NCBI RefSeq assembly: GCF_000154445.1
Contig: NZ_DS499563.1
From: Intestinibacter bartlettii
GTDB taxonomy: Bacteria > Bacillota > Clostridia > Peptostreptococcales > Peptostreptococcaceae
Reading direction: 5' to 3' (one strand)
DNA: 64,000 nucleotides
Numbering within the stretch: position 1 is the first letter of the stretch; the number at the start of each line of letters is the position of its first letter. Under the pieces are notes generated by a model. The model was given only the letters and a program-made list of their open reading frames with translations. It had not been told where the DNA came from and did not search any database. Below are positions 35,012-44,654 of the stretch, piece after piece. A program made the position numbers and the translations under genes.

Positions 35012-36016
35012 TTATTTTTCTTCATAAAACGACACATTTTTTATTACTATATCAAATGTTCCATTTTCATTTTTTCTAACACTATATTTCATTGCATCTT
35101 CAAAATCTGATAAATTACCTTTTATATCAAATCCAGTGTCAGTTTTTATACTTCTCTTTTTAAGTTTCTTTTCAACCCATTTTTTATCGACAGAGAAGTT
35201 TTCAGTTAATCCCTTGTCTTCCATGTGTTCTTTAAAACTTTCTTTTAAGTCTTGATCTATTATATTGTTTTGAACAAATTCTTCAACATTTATTTCTTCT
35301 TTTTCTTTTAAAGTATAATTAAGCATACTTCTTATATCTTCAGCTTTTTTCATATCATCTGAAATCGCATTTGTTATCCAGTTTTCTGCAGTAGTTTTAA
35401 ATACTTTTGTTTTATATTTATCATCTTCCACTTTTTTAGCATTTAAGAAATCTGTAACAAATTTTGTTTCTATCTGTTCTTTTTCTGCATCTTTATCTAA
35501 TAATTTAAGATGATAGTAATCATTTATTCCACTAAGACCTACTAATGCACATTGCTTTGGACGTCCTGTTTCAGGGATTCCTATTTCATTTGATACTATT
35601 TGTATATTAAATTTATCTTCCACGTATTCAATTGAATGTGTATAAAGTTTTTTATACTCAAGTTTTATTATTGCTACATTCTTTTCATCTTTCACACTAT
35701 ATAAACATATAGCTAAATCACAAGAATCCATTTCTTCACTTTGTTTCATAATTTCAAATAAATATGATGCTATTTCTTTTGAGTTTTGTAAAAATGTATC
35801 TTCATCGTAAATCATTTGTTCACAACAATTTTTTACTATGTTATTGTTGTAATCATTGAATTCAGCTTTTCTTAAATCATCATCTTTTGATACTCTATTT
35901 ATTATTTTTTGGAAAAACTTATCTACTTCTAAACTATTTTTGCTTTCATAGTCATTTAATATTGGACTATCACTATTTTTATCTAGTACATGTACTATGG
36001 ATTTATGTATAATCAT
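35012..36016 (-). CDS. NdpA/YejK-like nucleoid-associated protein
   Basis: 334 residues, acidic and helical, without membrane segments. The order of conserved stretches (a start like IIHKSIVHVLD, the IASYLFEIM helix, an internal KLEYKKLYTH beta strand, the GRPKQCALVGLSG loop and a late DFEDAMKYSV) fits the 37-kDa nucleoid-associated family. Role in Firmicutes is not well defined. It starts just before the pseudouridine synthase ends on the same strand, with 15 bases between. Confidence 0.75.
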   Translation of the reverse strand: MIIHKSIVHVLDKNSDSPILNDYESKNSLEVDKFFQKIINRVSKDDDLRKAEFNDYNNNIVKNCCEQMIYDEDTFLQNSKEIASYLFEIMKQSEEMDSCDLAICLYSVKDEKNVAIIKLEYKKLYTHSIEYVEDKFNIQIVSNEIGIPETGRPKQCALVGLSGINDYYHLKLLDKDAEKEQIETKFVTDFLNAKKVEDDKYKTKVFKTTAENWITNAISDDMKKAEDIRSMLNYTLKEKEEINVEEFVQNNIIDQDLKESFKEHMEDKGLTENFSVDKKWVEKKLKKRSIKTDTGFDIKGNLSDFEDAMKYSVRKNENGTFDIVIKNVSFYEEK

Positions 36017-36031
36017 CTTTATCTCTCCTTT

Positions 36032-36937
36032 TTATTTTAATTTTTGTATTAATATTTTCATATCTTCAGGTATATCAGCTTTAAATTCTAATAATTCCTT
36101 AGTTCTTGGTTGTCTAAATTTTAAACTATAAGCATGTAATGCCTGTCTTTTTATTAGATTTTCATCTACAAAACCATATAACTCATCACCTATAATAGGA
36201 TGACCTATATGTTCCATATGAACTCTTATCTGATGAGTTCTACCTGTCTCTAATTTTACCTCTACTATAGTTGCATCATTTAATCTTTCTATAACTTTAT
36301 AGTGAGTGATACTCTCTTGACCTCTTTCATCTACTACTCTTTTGACACTATCATCTGTCGGTCTGTATATAGGTTGATTTATAGTTCCTTCATCTTCTTC
36401 TATAATTCCCTTTACTACAGTTATATATTTTTTCTCAAAATCATCATCTTTCATCTCGCTAGATAATACATGTTGGGCGAATGGATTTTTTGCAACTATT
36501 ACTAATCCAGATGTATTCATATCTAATCTGTTTACAAATCTTATTTTTACATCTTCACCCTTTTTAATTATATAATCTGTAACTCCATTTGCCATAGTAT
36601 TTTCAAAATGGCTCTTTGTTGGATGAACTACCATAAATGGAGGTTTATCAACCATAATTAAATCAAAATCATCGTAAATTATATTTAAATTTAAATCTTG
36701 AGATGTAAAATTAGCCATATCTTCTTTTATCTCAACCTCTATTAAATCACCTTTTTTAACTTTTTTATCTAATTTCTTAAAGTTTTTATTTACAGTTACT
36801 GTTTTAAATCGCTTTAACTTAGACGCATATCTTACAGAAAAATTTAATCTATCTAATAAAACCTCTCTCAGTGTTAAATCGTCGTCCTCATTTATATATG
36901 AAATAAGATTATATTTTTGATCTTCCTTTTTGAACAA
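36032..36937 (-). CDS. RluA-family pseudouridine synthase
   Basis: 301 residues. N-terminal S4-like RNA-binding region (about 18-75), then the catalytic core with RFVNRLDMNTSGLVIVAKN (the catalytic Asp), and the TGRTHQIRVHMEHIGHPIIGD signature. It isomerises uridine in rRNA or tRNA; closest to the RluD/YlyB type, exact site unknown. I use the TTG at 36937, 5 bases after AGGTG; an ATG 75 bases upstream lacks a ribosome binding site and would add an unusual extension. Confidence 0.88.
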   Translation of the reverse strand: MFKKEDQKYNLISYINEDDDLTLREVLLDRLNFSVRYASKLKRFKTVTVNKNFKKLDKKVKKGDLIEVEIKEDMANFTSQDLNLNIIYDDFDLIMVDKPPFMVVHPTKSHFENTMANGVTDYIIKKGEDVKIRFVNRLDMNTSGLVIVAKNPFAQHVLSSEMKDDDFEKKYITVVKGIIEEDEGTINQPIYRPTDDSVKRVVDERGQESITHYKVIERLNDATIVEVKLETGRTHQIRVHMEHIGHPIIGDELYGFVDENLIKRQALHAYSLKFRQPRTKELLEFKADIPEDMKILIQKLK

Positions 36938-37126
36938 GTTGGCACCTACTTCCTTTATAATTGACTTTAATCGTAATATATATTTTACACTAATTTTAGG
37001 CAGAATGAACATAAATATTTATTCCATTAATTTCCCAAAATATACAATTCTTTTCATAACAAAAAGGGCTCCTTTATTTAGAAACCCCGTTAAAATCTTT
37101 ATGTACTTTTATTTAATATTTTAAAC

Positions 37127-37621
37127 TTATTCTGATAATGTATCATCATAAGCTTTGCATACATCAACCCATTTTTCACAATGTGAGTATTTTTCCATTT
37201 CATCACAAGTAAGTTCTATAGCTGAATTACTGCTTCCGCAAGCTGGGAATACCGTACTAAAACGTTTCATTGAAACATCTAAAAATACTTTTACACCATC
37301 ATTTGCGATTGCAAATGGGCAAACACCACCAATTGCGTGTCCAATGTATTCTACTACTTCATCTGGATTTAACATTTTTGCTTTTGTAGCAAACTCTGCC
37401 TTATACTTTTTGTTATCAATTTTGGCATCTCCAGCAACGACTATTAAAATAGCATTATCTCCTGCTTTATTTTTAAAAGATAAAGTCTTAGCTATTCTTG
37501 CGGGTATAACATTTGCCGCTTGAGCCGCTAATTCCACTGTTGCACTTGATTGATCAAATTCTAAAATATCATCTTCTCTTCCATATTCTGCAAAATATTC
37601 CTTAACTTTTTCTATCGACAT
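37127..37621 (-). CDS. YbaK-type aminoacyl-tRNA deacylase
   Basis: 164 residues, single YbaK/ProX-type editing domain: VIPARIAKTLSFK (catalytic Lys region), GHAIGGVCPFAIA and a late SSNSAIELTC. These proteins hydrolyse mischarged tRNA, typically Cys-tRNA(Pro). The ATG at 37621 follows GAGGTG; the in-frame GTG two codons upstream overlaps that site. Confidence 0.87.
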   Translation of the reverse strand: MSIEKVKEYFAEYGREDDILEFDQSSATVELAAQAANVIPARIAKTLSFKNKAGDNAILIVVAGDAKIDNKKYKAEFATKAKMLNPDEVVEYIGHAIGGVCPFAIANDGVKVFLDVSMKRFSTVFPACGSSNSAIELTCDEMEKYSHCEKWVDVCKAYDDTLSE

Positions 37622-37803
37622 TTTCACACCTCTATATTTAGTCTTTTCATTAATAGTATAACACAGTTTTTGGAAATTAATTCAAGTCTTTAGAAAATTT
37701 GAATTTCGAACCAAAAATAAGTATTAAATTAGTAATAATAATTCTAAATAGTTATAGTAGACAAAAATATGTGTTATAATACATTTTATAAAGAGGTGGG
37801 ATA

Positions 37804-38604
37804 ATGGAAAGAATTATTACAATTAACTCAAATGAATTACCAAAATCCGTAATTACCAAAGATATTTTGACAGATAAACTGCAAAAGGCAGGATTTACAG
37901 TTTGTGATGAAATTCATCCCGAAACTGAACTTATAATTTCTATAGGTGGGGATGGTTCCTTTTTACAGACAGTGCATGACTTTGAATTTCCAGAAGTACC
38001 TATTTTAGGAATAAACACAGGCCATCTTGGCTTCTTTCCAGACTTTTCTCCATCTGATATAGATCACTTTATTGAATCATATCTAGTTGGAGATTATATA
38101 GTTCAAGAAATACCTGTTCTTCAATCTACTGTATGCACTAAATCTAACTGCAACGATGTATTTTCTATAAATGAAGTTGTCGTAAAAGGATATAAATCTC
38201 GAACTATACATCTATCTTTAGGGATAAACGACCACCATGTCCAAAATTTCAGCGGAGATGGAGTTATAATATCGACATCAACAGGCTCTACAGCATACAA
38301 CTATGCTGCTAGAGGAAGTATAATAGACCCAAGTATAAATGTAATGCAAATTACACCGCTTGCGCCTATAAATACAAATGCCTACAGAAGTTTTACTTCT
38401 AGCATTATTTGTTCAAAAGATTCAATTGTAAAAATCGCTCCAGAGTATAGATTTGAAGATTCTATATTAATCGTTGTAGATGGAGTTGAATACCAATTCA
38501 AACAAATAGTCGATATTTCTACATTTGTTTCTGATTTAAAAGTCAAATTACTTAGAATGTCAAACTACGAATTTTGGAGCAGAGTAACTGAAAAGTTCTT
38601 ATAA
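37804..38604 (+). CDS. nadK: NAD kinase
   Basis: 266 residues. The phosphate-binding GGDGSFL, NTGHLGFFPDF, and the TSTGSTAYNYAARG active-site loop are intact. It makes NADP from NAD and ATP. GAGGTGGG precedes the ATG. The phosphoesterase gene follows 34 bases downstream, in the same transcript. Confidence 0.93.
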   Translation: MERIITINSNELPKSVITKDILTDKLQKAGFTVCDEIHPETELIISIGGDGSFLQTVHDFEFPEVPILGINTGHLGFFPDFSPSDIDHFIESYLVGDYIVQEIPVLQSTVCTKSNCNDVFSINEVVVKGYKSRTIHLSLGINDHHVQNFSGDGVIISTSTGSTAYNYAARGSIIDPSINVMQITPLAPINTNAYRSFTSSIICSKDSIVKIAPEYRFEDSILIVVDGVEYQFKQIVDISTFVSDLKVKLLRMSNYEFWSRVTEKFL

Positions 38605-38638
38605 AATGAATAAATTTAATACTTTTAGGAGGATAATT

Positions 38639-39205
38639 ATGAAAATAGGTGTAATGAGTGACACACATGGTAGCTTGCCTTATTTTGAAAAAGCATTAGA
38701 CTTATTAAAAGATTGTGATGTACTTTTCCATATGGGAGATGTGCTATATCACGGTCCTAGAAATGACTTACCTGAAGGATATAATCCTAAAGGCGTAATA
38801 AAAGAAATAAACAATCTCGATAATATTATAATAGTAAGAGGAAACTGCGATGCAGATGTAGACCAAATGGTTATAAAACATCCAATTGAAGATGGTTATA
38901 TTTTAACTGAGGTTGGAAATGTAACATTCTTATTAAATCATGGATATTTAGAATCAAAAGAAGAAACTATTAGACAAGCTAAAGACAAAGGTGCAAATGT
39001 ATTAATTTTAGGACATACTCATGTCAAAGAATTATACATGGATGAAGATTTAGTTGTTCTAAATCCAGGAAGTACTTCTATACCTAAAGATGGAAGTCAT
39101 TCTGTTGCAATTATAGAAATTATGCCTATTGAAGGTAATCATCATGAAGTTGATATGGATATCAATTTAATAGATATCAATACTGGTGAAATAATAGAAT
39201 TATAA
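38639..39205 (+). CDS. YfcE-like phosphodiesterase
   Basis: 188 residues with all metallophosphoesterase motifs: MSDTHG, HMGDVLYHG, VRGNCD, NHGYL and GHTHV. Matches the YfcE/YsnB-like small phosphodiesterases; natural substrate unknown. The start is the ATG at 38639 after AGGAGGATAATT; upstream starts have no site. Confidence 0.9.
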   Translation: MKIGVMSDTHGSLPYFEKALDLLKDCDVLFHMGDVLYHGPRNDLPEGYNPKGVIKEINNLDNIIIVRGNCDADVDQMVIKHPIEDGYILTEVGNVTFLLNHGYLESKEETIRQAKDKGANVLILGHTHVKELYMDEDLVVLNPGSTSIPKDGSHSVAIIEIMPIEGNHHEVDMDINLIDINTGEIIEL

Positions 39206-39211
39206 TTTTAA

Positions 39212-39248
39212 ACAAAAAAATTGCTAGATTACTCTAGCAATTTTTTTA
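39212..39248. terminator. Bidirectional terminator
   Basis: AAATTGCTAGA / TCTAGCAATTT stem with A and T runs on its two sides, between convergent genes; it touches the stop of the HlyC-like gene. Confidence 0.8.
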
Positions 39249-40496
39249 TACAAATATTCTAATTTTGTTTATTCTATTTTTGTCGATGCTTTCAACTTTG
39301 AATTTTACATCTTCAACTTCGATAATTTCATTTTCTTCTGGTATACGTTTTAAATATCCTATTATAAATCCGCCTATCGAATCAAATTCTTCTGATTCTA
39401 AATTGATTCCAAGTTGTTCATTTACGTCAGATATTTTTGTACTACCTTCTACTAAATATTCATTATCGTTTATTTTTACTATTTCCTCTTCTTCTTCATC
39501 ATATTCGTCGTCAATATCTCCAACGATTACTTCGACTAAGTCTTCTATTGTTAATAGACCTGCAGTTCCGCCGTATTCATCGACTACTATTGCCATTTGA
39601 GTTTTTTCTTTTTTCATTTCCTCAAGAAGTTGAGTTATCTTTTTAAATTCATAAGTAAAGAAGGCTTCTCGAACATAATCTTTTATATCAAAATTCTCGA
39701 TTTCTTCATCACTTAAGAAAATGATATCTTTTATATTTAATATTCCCACTATATCGTCAATACTCTCTTGATAAACAGGTAATCTACTTAACTTTTCACT
39801 TTTGAATAATTCTATTATTTCATCATAACTATCTTCTATATCTATAGCCACCATGTCTAATCTTTGAATCATCGCTTCTTTGGCTTGCATATCTCCAAAT
39901 TGGAACACGTTATTAATTATTTCACGTTCTTCCATTTCAAGTACGCCCTCTTCGTGACTGACATTTACCATAGCTTTTAATTCTTCTTCTGTAATAAATG
40001 GTTTAACTCCATCATTGTCAATTCCCATTATCTTAAAAATAATTCCTGTCAGAAGATTAAATACCCAAACTATTGGTTTTGTAATTTTCATTATTATACT
40101 AATTGGTTTAGATACTACTACTGCTACTTTTTCTGGACTATTTGCTGCGATAGTCTTAGGTGTAATTTCACCAAATACTAAAACAAGAACTGTCATGACT
40201 GCTGTTGCTATAGCAACACCACCATCACCAAATATATTTATAAATAAAGATGTTGAAACAGATGTAGCTGCTATATTAACTATATTGTTACCAACTAAAA
40301 TTGAACTAAGTAAATCACTTGATTTTTCAATAAGTGATCCAACTAATTTTGCTCCTTTTACACCTTCATCTTCCATATATCTAATTCTAATTTTGCTAAG
40401 AGACATTAAAGATGTCTCAGATGCCGAGAAAAATCCTGAACCCAGCAGTAAAACTACTAATAACCCTATCTGTAATATATTTGCGGTCGAACCCAA
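39246..40496 (-). CDS. CorC/HlyC-type CBS-domain membrane protein
   Basis: 416 residues: an N-terminal DUF21 membrane domain (about 4 segments, residues 5-190, with ASETSLMSLSKIRIR), a CBS pair (about 210-330, KEAMIQRLDMVAID) and the C-terminal CorC_HlyC domain (VEDVKFKVESI). Homologues work in Mg2+ or Co2+ export; the older name is hemolysin C. It starts at TTG; GGAG lies about 11 bases upstream. Confidence 0.87.
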   Translation of the reverse strand: MGSTANILQIGLLVVLLLGSGFFSASETSLMSLSKIRIRYMEDEGVKGAKLVGSLIEKSSDLLSSILVGNNIVNIAATSVSTSLFINIFGDGGVAIATAVMTVLVLVFGEITPKTIAANSPEKVAVVVSKPISIIMKITKPIVWVFNLLTGIIFKIMGIDNDGVKPFITEEELKAMVNVSHEEGVLEMEEREIINNVFQFGDMQAKEAMIQRLDMVAIDIEDSYDEIIELFKSEKLSRLPVYQESIDDIVGILNIKDIIFLSDEEIENFDIKDYVREAFFTYEFKKITQLLEEMKKEKTQMAIVVDEYGGTAGLLTIEDLVEVIVGDIDDEYDEEEEEIVKINDNEYLVEGSTKISDVNEQLGINLESEEFDSIGGFIIGYLKRIPEENEIIEVEDVKFKVESIDKNRINKIRIFV

Positions 40497-40954
40497 CCTT
40501 TACCACTCTCCTAATTTTTTAAATTTTATATTAGTACTAATTATAGCATAAATAATACTAATTTGAAAATATAGTTAAGACTTTATATTTCTTTAATTAA
40601 TTATAGTTTTATTATTTGAATTTATTATTAAAAAATAATTAAAATCAGTTATAAACTATAAATTTCTATAAATGTAAATCATCTTTTATATGTTGAAAAT
40701 ACTTATACTTAGATATTTTTGCATACCTATTATAATTTTACTATATTTTAAAATTTTTATAATAGTGTATTTTGGCTATTTCACTTCAAAATATAAATTT
40801 TTTTGTGTTTTTTGTCTTTTTTTGTATCATATTGTAAGTATATACATATATTATATTAAGAAAAATTTAAAAGTTTTTCTTAAACCTCTTGTTGATATGA
40901 GACGAACGATTTTTTTTAATTTCTCTAAAAATTTATAAAAACATGTATATATAC
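40497..40954. other. Long AT-rich region upstream of the sRNA candidate
   Basis: No convincing gene. An 82-codon frame at 40690-40938 has no ribosome binding site and skewed Phe/Ile content. Confidence 0.5.
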
Positions 40955-41075
40955 TATAAGTTTAGGCAACACTTATATATGAGAGCGGAAATTATATATA
41001 TCTCTCCCCCTAATAAGTATATATTTTAAGGCATCTACAATTTTTTCCCCCTTGTAGATGCCTCTTTTTTTATAA
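40955..41075 (+). ncRNA. Candidate small RNA with two C-rich loops
   Basis: A plus-strand terminator (GGCATCTACAA / TTGTAGATGCC, then T7) at 41028-41071 does not belong to any plus-strand gene nearby. Before it lies a hairpin (GAGAG 40981-40985 with CTCTC 41002-41006). C5 runs occur in the unpaired parts at 41006-41010 and 41047-41051, as in sRNAs that pair with ribosome binding sites. No promoter could be placed with confidence. Confidence 0.45.
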
Positions 41076-41079
41076 TTTT

Positions 41080-41124
41080 ACGAAAATAAAGCATCTGCAA
41101 ATTAATGCAAATGCTTTATTTTTT
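41080..41124 (-). terminator. Terminator of the sbcDC operon
   Basis: AATAAAGCAT / ATGCTTTATT stem beside the sbcC stop. Its T7 run is on the plus side, with a mixed TTTTCG run on the minus side, so its strength for sbcC is uncertain. Confidence 0.55.
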
Positions 41125-44100
41125 TAACTATATTCAATACTTATCTTAGATCCATTTCCTCCATCATTAGGAGTTACTAAAAGTTTTACTGGTACTCTAT
41201 TTTTAAGTTCTTCAACGTGACTTATTATTCCGACACTTAGTTTTTCGCTATGAAGTTTTTCTAATGATTCCATAACAATATCTAAAAGCTCGCTGTCTAA
41301 TGAACCAAATCCTTCATCTAGGAAGAAGAATTCAAGCGGTGCACTTCCCTTTAATTGTATTTGTGATGATAATGCAAGAGCTAATGCTAGTGAAGTTAAG
41401 AAAGTTTCTCCTCCTGATAGAGTTTTTATACTTCTTCTCAGTCCACCATTATAATTATCTCTTATTACAAAGTTTAAGTTGTCGTCTATTTCTAGAACGT
41501 ATCTTCCTTTTGTCATTATATCTAATCGTTTTGATGCTTCTATAACTATATATTCAAGTTGGTTTTTAGCAACAAATTCTACAAATCTCTTTCCTTGTAA
41601 TAATTTTTCTATTTCTTTTAATAGCTCTAATTTATGTTCAGATTCATCAAGTTGCTTTTGAAGTTCTTTTACTTTTTTAAGATTTTTCTCTAAAGTTATA
41701 ACTTCATTTTGTTTAGCACCGATTTGTTTTGTAATTTCATCGATGTCATCGCCCAATTTATATTTTTTCTTTTCAATATCTAAAAATTCATCTAAGTTTA
41801 TTGTTTTACCATGTAATTTTTCTTTTAGATTTTGAATTTCAATTGTAAGAGCTCTTTCTTCTTTTTCATAAAACTCTATTTCATCTTTTAATTTTTCCCT
41901 TTCTTCTTCATCGATAAGGGCGTTTTTAACTGCATAAATATCTCTGAATTTATATTCAATCAATAAATCTTTTAAAGTTTCTTTTGAAGTTTTATATTTT
42001 ATCTTAGACTCTTGAAGTTTACCTTTTACCTCACTAGTTTTTGATTTTAATTTTTCAACTTTATATTTTTCTTCTTCAACTTGAACTCTTAATTTTGCTT
42101 CTGTAGATGTTATTCTTTCTATTTCATCTAAAATATTATCTAACAGATGTCTTGGATTTTCACCTTTTGTTATTAGATTGAATTCAGTTTCATTTTCACT
42201 TTTATCTTTTAAATTACTTTCATTTTCTTTATTTAAGCTAGATATATTTTTATCTAATTCTATAAAGTTATCTCTTTTTAATTTTAAATCAGCTTCGATA
42301 CCTTCTTTTTTAAGTTTTAATTCAGAGTTTTCTTTTTCTATCTCTTCGATAATTCTAGAGTTTTTGTTTATTTCTTCAACTTTTTCTTTTAAATTATCTA
42401 TTTTTAAATTAGATACTAAATATAGATATTCTTTCTTTATAGTGTCATAATTTTTGCCTATTTTATCTACATTTTCTTTTAAAGAATTTAAATTATCACT
42501 CTTATTTAATATATCCTTACTTAATTCAAGCTCTTCTTTTTCTCTTTTATTTTTAGTCTTTTCAAGTTCTTTAATTTGCTCTTCTAATTTTTCTTTATTC
42601 TCAGTCCAATCAGCTATTTTCTCTCTAAGCGATATTATCTCTCTCGATAACATATTTAAATCATCATTAATATCACTAGATTTTGAATCACCTATTTCAC
42701 GTTTTATTTCATTTATAGAGTCCTCAGTCATGCTTATTGTGCTAAGCAACTTACTTTGTTGACGTATCGAGCTATCGTAGTCCTTTGTAATCTCTTCTAT
42801 CTTTTGTTCTACTTTTCTAATTTGCTCTTCTATGTAGTTTATTTTATCGTTATTATTTATCTTATCTATATTAGGATGATGCATTGAACCACACACTGGG
42901 CACGGTTTACCATCTTGCAATTCATTTTTTAATTCATTTGCTAAATTTAAAAATTTTTCTTCGTTTAAATTTTTTTCCAAAGAAGTTCTTTCATTTTTAT
43001 ATTTTTCAAGTTCTTCTTTTAAACTTTTAACTTCTCTATCTAACTTGAATTTTTCTTCTTTGTCTTTATTAAACTTTTCTTGAAGTTGTTCTAATTTACT
43101 TTCATTTCGCTTAGTTTTTTCATAAAGAGTTTTTAAATTTGTAGCTTTATTAGACATAACTACGATTTCATCATTAGTTCCAGGACTTTTTGAAACTAAT
43201 ATATCGTATTTTTCATTAGCATTTTTAAGCTCTGTCTTCACATCTTTAGTCGCATTTTCTGCATATCTAAAGTTGCTCTTTAATGAGTCTAACTCCTTAG
43301 TTAAAACAGGTATATCTTTTTGATTTTCCTCAAATTCCTTTTTAATTCTCAGGTATTCTTTTTCAACTTCAAAAGCCTTATAAACTTTTTCCTTAAAATC
43401 TTCACTAGTTCTAAGTGATGATATTTTACTTTCATTTTCTTTTATAAAGTTGCTTACTTGAGTATTTTTCTCATCTAAGGCTTCTATTTCTTTTGCTAAA
43501 TTTGATTTCTCTTTTTCATAATCGTATATCTTAGATTTTAAAGCATCTATTTTTGATATTATATCTTTTATTTTTTCTTGTATTATAATTGCTCTCTCAA
43601 ATTTTTGTTTACTAGATATAAGACCTTCTAACTTGCTGTCTTTTTCATGTTGAGCTTGTTCATATTTCAATTTAGTAGATTCATACTCTCTATTTAAAGA
43701 TGTACATTCAGATTCTAAGGTTGCTAATTCTGTACTATATTGAGATATAGATTTTTCAAAATCCTGTACATTTTTTATATGTGGATTTATTATTTTAGCG
43801 TGACCTGAACGCTCTACTTTTTCTTTATTTTCTTCGATTATTTTAGATTTTTCATCTAATTTTAATTTTTTATTTTCCTTTTCTTCTAAAGATTGTTGAT
43901 ATCCTATAATCTCTTTATAATCATTGTATTTTTTCTCAGCTTCATCAAGTTCTCTTCTCATATCTCTAGATAAAGCTTGTAACTCTGTAAGCTTACTATA
44001 AGTCTCATCAAATATTTCTTGTGATGTTCCGTCGTATTGTAAAAGGCTATTTTCTAAAACTTCTATATCTATTTTTTTGCCGTCTCTTTTGTTTTTGATT

Positions 44101-44654
44101 TTTTCTGTAAGAGATCTTCCGTATTTTTCAAGATTGAAAATTCTTTCAAGCATCTCTCTTCTCTTACTATCGTCTAGTTGTAAAAATTCACTGAATTTCC
44201 CTTGTGGTAATACAACAGAACGAGTAAAATCAGATGCAGTAAGACCTACTATATCTATAATAGCCTTATCTACGTTCATTTTTTGTTCAGCTATTACACT
44301 TTCGGTATTATCCATATGTATTTCAGTTAATATTGCTCTACTTGAATTAGCAGTTCCTGATTTACTTCTTCTAAAATCTCTTTCAACGCAGTATCTTCTT
44401 TTATTGTGTTTATTTCCTATTTCAAATACATATTTAATTTTCGCACTATCACTTGATGTATTTATGTATTCTTTAGTATCTCTAGATATATTTCCATACA
44501 TAGCTATAGTTATAGCATCTAGTATTGTTGATTTTCCACTTCCTGTTTTACCAAATATCCCAAATAAACCTCTAGAAGTTAATTCACTAAAATCCACAAC
44601 TTGTTTTTCTATATAACTATTTAATCCACTTATCTCTAATCTAATCGGTCTCAA
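41124..44654 (-). CDS. sbcC: Exonuclease subunit SbcC
   Basis: 1176-residue SMC-like ATPase (Rad50 family). Walker A GKTGSGKST (Lys41), two long coiled-coil arms (about 200-1000), the zinc-hook CPVCG in the middle, signature LSGGETFLTSLALAL and Walker B FFFLDEGFGSLD. With SbcD it opens hairpins and trims blocked DNA ends. Its start overlaps the sbcD stop by 4 bases (ATGA), and it closes the DNA-end-processing run. Confidence 0.96.
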   Translation of the reverse strand: MRPIRLEISGLNSYIEKQVVDFSELTSRGLFGIFGKTGSGKSTILDAITIAMYGNISRDTKEYINTSSDSAKIKYVFEIGNKHNKRRYCVERDFRRSKSGTANSSRAILTEIHMDNTESVIAEQKMNVDKAIIDIVGLTASDFTRSVVLPQGKFSEFLQLDDSKRREMLERIFNLEKYGRSLTEKIKNKRDGKKIDIEVLENSLLQYDGTSQEIFDETYSKLTELQALSRDMRRELDEAEKKYNDYKEIIGYQQSLEEKENKKLKLDEKSKIIEENKEKVERSGHAKIINPHIKNVQDFEKSISQYSTELATLESECTSLNREYESTKLKYEQAQHEKDSKLEGLISSKQKFERAIIIQEKIKDIISKIDALKSKIYDYEKEKSNLAKEIEALDEKNTQVSNFIKENESKISSLRTSEDFKEKVYKAFEVEKEYLRIKKEFEENQKDIPVLTKELDSLKSNFRYAENATKDVKTELKNANEKYDILVSKSPGTNDEIVVMSNKATNLKTLYEKTKRNESKLEQLQEKFNKDKEEKFKLDREVKSLKEELEKYKNERTSLEKNLNEEKFLNLANELKNELQDGKPCPVCGSMHHPNIDKINNNDKINYIEEQIRKVEQKIEEITKDYDSSIRQQSKLLSTISMTEDSINEIKREIGDSKSSDINDDLNMLSREIISLREKIADWTENKEKLEEQIKELEKTKNKREKEELELSKDILNKSDNLNSLKENVDKIGKNYDTIKKEYLYLVSNLKIDNLKEKVEEINKNSRIIEEIEKENSELKLKKEGIEADLKLKRDNFIELDKNISSLNKENESNLKDKSENETEFNLITKGENPRHLLDNILDEIERITSTEAKLRVQVEEEKYKVEKLKSKTSEVKGKLQESKIKYKTSKETLKDLLIEYKFRDIYAVKNALIDEEEREKLKDEIEFYEKEERALTIEIQNLKEKLHGKTINLDEFLDIEKKKYKLGDDIDEITKQIGAKQNEVITLEKNLKKVKELQKQLDESEHKLELLKEIEKLLQGKRFVEFVAKNQLEYIVIEASKRLDIMTKGRYVLEIDDNLNFVIRDNYNGGLRRSIKTLSGGETFLTSLALALALSSQIQLKGSAPLEFFFLDEGFGSLDSELLDIVMESLEKLHSEKLSVGIISHVEELKNRVPVKLLVTPNDGGNGSKISIEYS

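Noticed and set aside
37013..37126. Possible terminator or small RNA between ybaK and the pseudouridine synthase
   Set aside because: Arms GGGG and CCC pair only weakly; no stable stem could be built.
40690..40938. 82-codon plus-strand frame of hydrophobic residues
   Set aside because: No ribosome binding site, composition follows the AT-rich background, and it lies in an intergenic region; not called as a gene.
44077..44616. Long plus-strand frames opposite sbcC, addA and the CBS protein
   Set aside because: Mirror frames of genuine genes; no start signals, and Ser/Phe/Leu-rich composition as expected from antisense of helical proteins.
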